From assembly GCF_014698835.1 (NCBI RefSeq), contig NZ_JACJTU010000055.1, positions 1-45,428 of the forward strand: DNA of 45,428 nt, in the 5' to 3' direction. The notes beneath the pieces were generated by a model. It worked only from the letters and a program-made list of their open reading frames with translations. It was not told where the DNA came from and did no database searches. The position numbers and the translations under genes were made by a program. This stretch comes from Nostoc paludosum FACHB-159 (GTDB taxonomy: Bacteria; Cyanobacteriota; Cyanobacteriia; Cyanobacteriales; Nostocaceae). Positions 40,737-45,428 of this stretch are shown here, one piece after another (within the stretch, counting starts at the first letter, position 1; every line of letters starts with the position of its first letter).

Positions 40737-43700
40737 TTAGTGCCACCATCGTGCCACATTCTGGATAGCACTATTAACTTCTGCTATTACAGCCTGATCA
40801 CCTAATGCAAAGATAACTGGAACTAGTTTTTGTATATCTTTCAGTAAATTCTGACGAGTACGAAGAGATAACTCATGAAGTGCCTGTTTCCAAACAGAAA
40901 AAAGTTGAGTAGTTGGCATCTTTAATAAAGTGACCGTTAAGGTTCCTAGTACCTGGGCACGATACTCCAGTTCCTCAATCTGTGTGGCGGCAGCCAGTGC
41001 TTCTGGTAATAATTCCTGTGGCAGTTTGTCAGCTAAAGCTCCAAGTACAGCAGCACGATACTTCTCATCCTGAATCTGTTTGGCAGCAGCCAGTGCTTCT
41101 GGTAATAATTCCTGTGGCAGTTTGTCAGCTAAAGCTCCAAGTACAGCAGCACGATACTTCTCATCCTGAATCTGTTTGGCAGCAGCCAGTGCTTCTGGTA
41201 ATAATTCCTGTGGCAGTTTGTCAGCTAAAGCTCCAAGTACAGCAGCACGATACTTCTCATCCTGAATCTGTTTGGCAGCAGCCAGTGCTTCTGGTAATAA
41301 TTCCTGTGGCAGTTTGTCAGCTAAAGCTCCAAGTGCAGCAGCACGATACTTCTCATCCTGAATCTGTTTGGCAGCAGCCAGTGCTTCTGGTAATAATTCC
41401 TGTGGCAGTTTGTCAGCTAAAGCTCCAAGTGCAGCGGCGCGATACTTCTCATCCTGAATCTGTTTGGCAGCAGCCAGTGCTTCTGGTAATAATTCCTGTG
41501 GCAGTTTGTCAGCTAAAGCTCCAAGTGCAGCGGCGCGATACTTCTCATCCTGAATCTGTTTGACAGCAGCCAGTGCTTTTGCTAATAATTTCGGTGGTAG
41601 TTTGTCGGCTAAAGCTCCAAGTGCAGCGGCGCGATACTTCTCATCCTGAATCTTTCTGGCAGCAGCCAGTGCTTCTGGTAATACAGATGGCAGTTTGGCA
41701 GCTAAAGCTTCTAATGCAGAGGCACGATATTCCTTATTCCGAATCTGTTTGGCGGCAGCCAGTACTTGTTTTAATAATTTCTCTGGCAGTTTGTCAGCTA
41801 AAGTTCTCAAAGCATCAAGGCGATACTCCTCATTCCGAATCTGTGTGACAACAGCCAGTACTTCTGATAATAATTCCGGTGGCAGTTTTACGGCTAAGGC
41901 TCCTAGTACAGAGGCACGATACCTCGAATCCTGAATCTGTTTGACGGCAGCCAGTGCTTCTGATAATAATTCCGGTGGCAGTTTTACGACTAAGGCTCCT
42001 AGCGCCTGATCGCGATTGTAATAATTTTGAATTTGTTTGGCAGCAGCTAGTGCTTCTAACAATAATTTCGGTGACAGTTTTACGGCTAAGGCTCCTAACA
42101 CAGAGGCGTGATACTTCCTGTTCCGAATTTTTCTGGCGGCAGCCAATGCTTGTGGTAATAATTCCTCTGGTAGTTTGTCAGCTATAGCTCCAAGTGCGGT
42201 GGCGCGATAATACTCATTCTGAATCTGTGTGACGGCAGCCAGTAATTCTGATAATAATTTCGGCGGCAGTTTTACAGCTATAGCTCCAAGTGCAGTGGTG
42301 AGATAATACTCATTCTGAATCTGTTTAACAGCAGCTAATGCTTCTGATAATAATTCCTCTGGTATTTTGTCGGCTAAGGCTTCTTGGGTAGTGACGTGAT
42401 ACTCCTCATTCCGAAACTGTGTGGCGACAGCCAGCGCTTGTTTTAATAATTCCTCTGGCAGTTTGTCAGCTAAGGCTTCTAGGGTAGCGGCGCGATACTC
42501 CTCATCCGGAATTTTTCTGACAGCAACCAGTGCTTCTGATAATAATTCCTGTGGTAGTTTGTCAGCTAAAGCTCCAAGTCCAAAGGCTCCAAGTGCAGAA
42601 GCACGATATTTCGCATCCCGAATCTTTTCGATGGCAGCCAGTGCTTCTAATAATAATTCCTGTGGCAGTTTGTCAGCTAAAGCTCCAAGCGCAGCAGCAC
42701 GATACTCCTCATTCTGAATCTGTGTAGCGACAGCGAGTGCTTCTGATAATAATTCCTGTGGCAGTTTGTCAGCTAAAGCTCCAAGCGCAGCAGCACGATA
42801 CTCCTCATTCCAAATCTGTTTGACAGCAGCCAGTGCTTCTGGTAATACAGATGGTAGTTTGTTAGCTAAAGCTCCAAGCGCAGCAGCACGATACTCCTCA
42901 TTCCGAATCTGTTTGGCGGCAGCCAGTGCTTCTGGTAATACAGATGGCAGTTTGTTGGCTAAGGCTCCAAGCGCAGCAGCACGATACTCCTCATCCTGAA
43001 TCTGTTTGGCAACAGCTAGTGCTTCTGGTAATAATTCCTGTGGCAGTTTGTCAACTAAAGCTCCAAGCGCAGAGGCGCGATACTTCTCATCCTGAATCTG
43101 TTTGGCAGCAGCCAGTGCTTCTGGTAATAATTCCTGTGGCAGTTTGGCAGCTAAAGCTCCAAGTGCAGCGGCGCGATACTTCTCATTCCGAATCTGTGTG
43201 GCGGTAGCCAGTGCTTCTGATAATAATTCCTGTGGTAGTTTATCGGCTAAAGCTCCAAGTGCAGCGGCGCGATACCTATCATCGCTAATGGAGCAAGCCG
43301 TCTTCAGGGCTTCTTGCAATGCCCGCTTTTTTAAAGATAGTTCTAGATGTTCAGCTAAATTTATAAGTGAGTTCGCTTTCTTCTGTCGGTCTGGAATCTG
43401 CAAAGCATAGGCCAAACCCTGCTCTGGCATCCATACTCTTTTTTTGACCAATGCAATCAGTAAATTTTCTGGTATGCTCGCAGCTAAACTGTTTAAGGAA
43501 GCTGTAACCAAAGCATAGCGACACTGTAAACCAACAACTGTGAATAATGTTGCTTCAGTCCAAGACGCTTCTGCTAATTGCCAAGCACGAGCAACATCAG
43601 TTACAAAGTTGGCAGTTTGTCCCAAGTGATCGCAAGCCTCATACCAACCATTACCTTTTTTTTCCGAATCTTCCCGCAATAAGGAGTGAATCTCTTCTAT

Positions 43701-45014
43701 CTGTTCAGCCTTTTCCAAGTGCCAGACTAGACGCTGATGGATATAACCGTCATTTGGGAGGGTATGCCAAAGATTTTTAGAGGTTTTATTTTGGTACTTC
43801 TCCAAGAATTGGGTATGAGCTTGAGGCAGAGTTATACCTAATCCTGGTAGATTACCTTTGCGCTTCGGGCAAGGTGGAGCAGTTAGCAAATTACGTGCAA
43901 GGTCATGAAATAAGTCATGTAAACGGTAGGTTGGTGTTCCCGAAGCCAAAGGGACACCAGACAATAACAGTGCTTTCGAGTGCAAGTAGCGCAACTCATC
44001 CTCTGCATCCCGCTCATTATCCATATCCCAGAGCGTTGCAGCCATTGTCTGAGTAATGTTTACATCCTCCGGTAATATTCCCAGCCAAATGAAATTTTCT
44101 CGCCTTTCATCTGGCAATCGCTGTACGCTCAAATTCAATGATGCAGTCAAGCTGAGGCGTTTTAAGCTCACTTCATCAGTAATATCTCTCGCTCCTGGTC
44201 TGTCAAATGTTTTTAACCGAGCAATTTCTCTTTGAATATCTTGTAACAGGACTGCCCAAGATACACCACTTTCAACTTGAGTTGCTGCCAATTCCAATGC
44301 TAGAGGAAGATACCCAAGTTCTTTGGCTAAATCGGACGCTAACTGACGTTCTGCTTCTATGATCTCGCGTCCTAACTTCTTAGTTAGCAGTTTTATAGCC
44401 TGGGATGGTGTCATGACATCCAGGCGATAAGTGCTGGCTCCTAATACATCAGCGATCGCAGCGTCACGGGTTGTTACCAAAACTTGACAACGCGCTCCAC
44501 CAACATTAAATGCTTGTGCATCCTTTGTATCCCAAGCATCGTCTACTACTACCAGCACAGCTTTATCATACAGCAGTGTACGCAGTTGATTGGAAGCACC
44601 TTCTACGCTAGTAGCTTTAAAGTTGTTGTCCCCTAATACCTGTACCCAATCACTAAGCAAGGATAGAAGATTAGGCTGCTGACCTAATGTTGCCCAGAGA
44701 ATCCCATCACAAAAATGAGCTTGCACCTCTTGATCGCGTGCTAAAGCCGTTGCGAGGGTAGATTTACCAACCGAACCCAAACCGTGAATAGCTGTTACTA
44801 CCAAAGTACGGACATCACTCGACTCTGTAAGCAGACGAGTTTTTAAGTCTTGGCTGTATTCGGGACGATCTACATAGTAAGTTGGTAATGGTGGTGCTTG
44901 GAACGGACGTAACTGTTTTTGCCCTTCAATATTCTGAGTTCCGATAAAAGCATGTCCACCTGGGGCAACATAAACACCAATTTTCTCAGCAAACTTCCCA
45001 GAGTCGTCAGACAT
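40737..45014 (-). CDS. NB-ARC STAND (NLR-like) protein with 24 tandem helical repeats
   Basis: The 1425-residue protein has three parts. Residues 1-45 hold a Gly-rich motif FAEKIGVYVAPGGHAFIGTQ (8-27) shared with the C-terminus of the neighbour gene. The NB-ARC ATPase (about 48-390) has P-loop GLGSVGKST (78-86), Walker B LVVVDDAWD (154-162), LVTTRD and GYLPLALEL. After a linker, residues 585-1354 are 24 repeats of 31-37 residues (consensus ALGALADKLPQELLPEALAA followed by AKQIQDEKYRAA), probably a helical solenoid that senses a ligand; the last seven are nearly identical. Such proteins oligomerise on sensing and trigger cell death. The likely partner effector is the split gene upstream (24 bp away). 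Confidence 0.92.
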   Translation of the reverse strand: MSDDSGKFAEKIGVYVAPGGHAFIGTQNIEGQKQLRPFQAPPLPTYYVDRPEYSQDLKTRLLTESSDVRTLVVTAIHGLGSVGKSTLATALARDQEVQAHFCDGILWATLGQQPNLLSLLSDWVQVLGDNNFKATSVEGASNQLRTLLYDKAVLVVVDDAWDTKDAQAFNVGGARCQVLVTTRDAAIADVLGASTYRLDVMTPSQAIKLLTKKLGREIIEAERQLASDLAKELGYLPLALELAATQVESGVSWAVLLQDIQREIARLKTFDRPGARDITDEVSLKRLSLTASLNLSVQRLPDERRENFIWLGILPEDVNITQTMAATLWDMDNERDAEDELRYLHSKALLLSGVPLASGTPTYRLHDLFHDLARNLLTAPPCPKRKGNLPGLGITLPQAHTQFLEKYQNKTSKNLWHTLPNDGYIHQRLVWHLEKAEQIEEIHSLLREDSEKKGNGWYEACDHLGQTANFVTDVARAWQLAEASWTEATLFTVVGLQCRYALVTASLNSLAASIPENLLIALVKKRVWMPEQGLAYALQIPDRQKKANSLINLAEHLELSLKKRALQEALKTACSISDDRYRAAALGALADKLPQELLSEALATATQIRNEKYRAAALGALAAKLPQELLPEALAAAKQIQDEKYRASALGALVDKLPQELLPEALAVAKQIQDEEYRAAALGALANKLPSVLPEALAAAKQIRNEEYRAAALGALANKLPSVLPEALAAVKQIWNEEYRAAALGALADKLPQELLSEALAVATQIQNEEYRAAALGALADKLPQELLLEALAAIEKIRDAKYRASALGAFGLGALADKLPQELLSEALVAVRKIPDEEYRAATLEALADKLPEELLKQALAVATQFRNEEYHVTTQEALADKIPEELLSEALAAVKQIQNEYYLTTALGAIAVKLPPKLLSELLAAVTQIQNEYYRATALGAIADKLPEELLPQALAAARKIRNRKYHASVLGALAVKLSPKLLLEALAAAKQIQNYYNRDQALGALVVKLPPELLSEALAAVKQIQDSRYRASVLGALAVKLPPELLSEVLAVVTQIRNEEYRLDALRTLADKLPEKLLKQVLAAAKQIRNKEYRASALEALAAKLPSVLPEALAAARKIQDEKYRAAALGALADKLPPKLLAKALAAVKQIQDEKYRAAALGALADKLPQELLPEALAAAKQIQDEKYRAAALGALADKLPQELLPEALAAAKQIQDEKYRAAALGALADKLPQELLPEALAAAKQIQDEKYRAAVLGALADKLPQELLPEALAAAKQIQDEKYRAAVLGALADKLPQELLPEALAAAKQIQDEKYRAAVLGALADKLPQELLPEALAAATQIEELEYRAQVLGTLTVTLLKMPTTQLFSVWKQALHELSLRTRQNLLKDIQKLVPVIFALGDQAVIAEVNSAIQNVARWWH
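40953..43262 (-). repeat. Tandem array of 24 units of about 96 bp in the NLR gene
   Basis: Each unit encodes 32 residues (31 in units 4, 5 and 17; 37 in unit 8). Units 18-24 (about 41000-41620) are nearly identical at DNA level, while units 9-16 are diverged. This is a sign of recent local duplication and makes array length prone to change or assembly error. Confidence 0.92.
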
Positions 45015-45038
45015 TTATACAGTTACCTGTCACGAAGT

Positions 45039-45321
45039 TTAAAAGGACTGATTGCCGACATTTCCTGTTCCACCTGGCATAACCACCTGACCAATTTTTT
45101 CTGCCAATTTTTGCAAATTAGGCATGGTTTGAATTTCATGAAATTTGGAATTGGGTTCTGCTTTCGCTGCTGCTACTAATTCCTGCACAGCAAGATTTAG
45201 TTCAAGATGAGCTTTTGCTGCTGATTCTACCTCTAATACAGCTTGACCATAATCAAGTGGTTGAAAGGGCGCTTTCTCAATCGCAACTACAGTATGGGGA
45301 GAGTATTTTTTCAGAGTTATG
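45039..45321 (-). pseudogene. 3' half of the interrupted partner gene
   Basis: From the CATAAC copy (45321-45316) inward the minus-strand frame reads LKKYSPHTVVAIEKAPFQPL, DYGQAVLEVESAAKAH... and ends MPNLQKLAEKIGQVVMPGG with TGNVGNQSF and a stop at 45039-45041. It joins in frame to the 5' half at 108-229, giving 132 residues. KLAEKIGQVVMPGG and the final NVGNQSF resemble the N-terminus of the NB-ARC protein that starts 24 bp downstream. The insertion therefore breaks the first gene of the NLR operon. It may also affect NLR expression, since the original promoter lies on the other side of the palindrome. Confidence 0.82.
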
Positions 45322-45428
45322 TGTAACGACCTGCAATACTAATCGCTCAAACCTGCAATCAAGACATTTACAAACCAGGATTATTTGCAACTATAATTAC
45401 GCTTCAGCCAGGATTAATTGCAACTGAA
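45322..45428. mobile_element. Right arm of the split palindromic element
   Basis: Bases 45322-45428 mirror bases 1-107 with four mismatches. The outer tip is TGTAACGAC at 45322, next to the CATAAC duplication (45316-45321). The last 43 bases match the first 43 exactly, so the joined centre would be an 86-bp perfect palindrome with GAATTC at its middle. A perfect centre of this length is hard to sequence and assemble, which may be why the sequence is opened here. Confidence 0.85.

Noticed and set aside
40982..43410. Long rightward frames across the NLR repeat region
   Set aside because: They are the antisense of the 96-bp repeats, stay open only because the repeat has no stops in that frame, and have no independent gene signals.
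1..45428. Linear plasmid with covalently closed hairpin telomeres
   Set aside because: Palindromic halves at the ends would fit a protelomerase product, but the 6-bp duplication and exact gene restoration on joining fit a transposon insertion in a circle better, and no protelomerase-like gene is seen. Only a physical test can exclude it fully.
1..45428. Whole window as one 45-kb transposon bounded by terminal inverted repeats
   Set aside because: The TGT...ACA tips and duplicated CATAAC face the inside of the window, so the element is the joined arms, not the 45 kb between them.

Overview
This window reads as a complete mobilizable plasmid of about 45.4 kb from a cyanobacterium, most likely a filamentous Nostocales-type strain. 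The evidence is many HIP1 octamers (GCGATCGC), cyanobacterial-type ParA/ParB, DUF3854-type primase-helicase and relaxase genes, a chloroplast-like group II intron, and remnants of IS families common in Nostoc. The two ends are 107-bp inverted copies of each other (four mismatches). Each is flanked on the inner side by the same 6 bp, CATAAC. If the ends are joined and the two arms plus one CATAAC copy are removed, a small gene split between the two ends becomes a seamless 132-codon frame. The simplest reading is a circular plasmid carrying a 214-bp palindromic MITE-like insertion, with the sequence opened at the exact centre of the palindrome.

Layout, left to right. 0.1-2.4 kb: leftward three-gene operon (DNA-binding-like protein, VirC1/StbB-like ParA ATPase, membrane-anchored protein). 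2.4-2.85 kb: non-coding oriT candidate. 2.85-7.3 kb: rightward mobilization operon (MobC, MOBP-type relaxase, disordered protein, VirD4/TraD-type coupling ATPase, small exported protein). 7.3-9.4 kb: SF2 helicase with a zinc ribbon. 9.5-11.25 kb: parAB with two copies of a perfect 20-bp palindrome (parS candidate). 11.5-12.1 kb: 305-bp TA-flanked MITE and an iteron-like cluster. 12.1-19.7 kb: cyanovirin-like lectin, a two-component pair, IS and intron scraps, and a group II intron inserted antisense into a tyrosine recombinase gene.

19.9-29.2 kb is a defence island lying between tyrosine recombinase genes. The first part is a four-gene CBASS operon of the rare type IV layout (QueC-like, TGT-like, CD-NTase) with a SLOG-TIR effector. 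Convergent to it is a three-gene operon: a protein with two GHKL ATPase modules, a receiver-domain protein and an MBL-fold hydrolase. I do not recognise the latter as a named system. A TIR-TM-pYEATS protein follows at 29.8 kb. 31.2-36.7 kb is a leftward run of about nine poorly known genes ending in a membrane-anchored P-loop ATPase; it diverges from a short rightward operon leading to the replication primase-helicase (37.9-40.6 kb).

The right end (40.7-45.3 kb) is an NB-ARC STAND protein with 24 tandem 32-residue repeats. Its partner, the interrupted end gene, lies just upstream. The C-terminus of the partner and the N-terminus of the STAND protein share a Gly/Asn/Gln-type motif (K-x-AEKIG...PGG...G-x-Q), the layout expected of an amyloid-signalling effector/NLR pair. 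Together, replication, partition, mobilization and at least four immune-type modules make this a defence-loaded mobilizable plasmid. It has no type IV secretion channel genes of its own.
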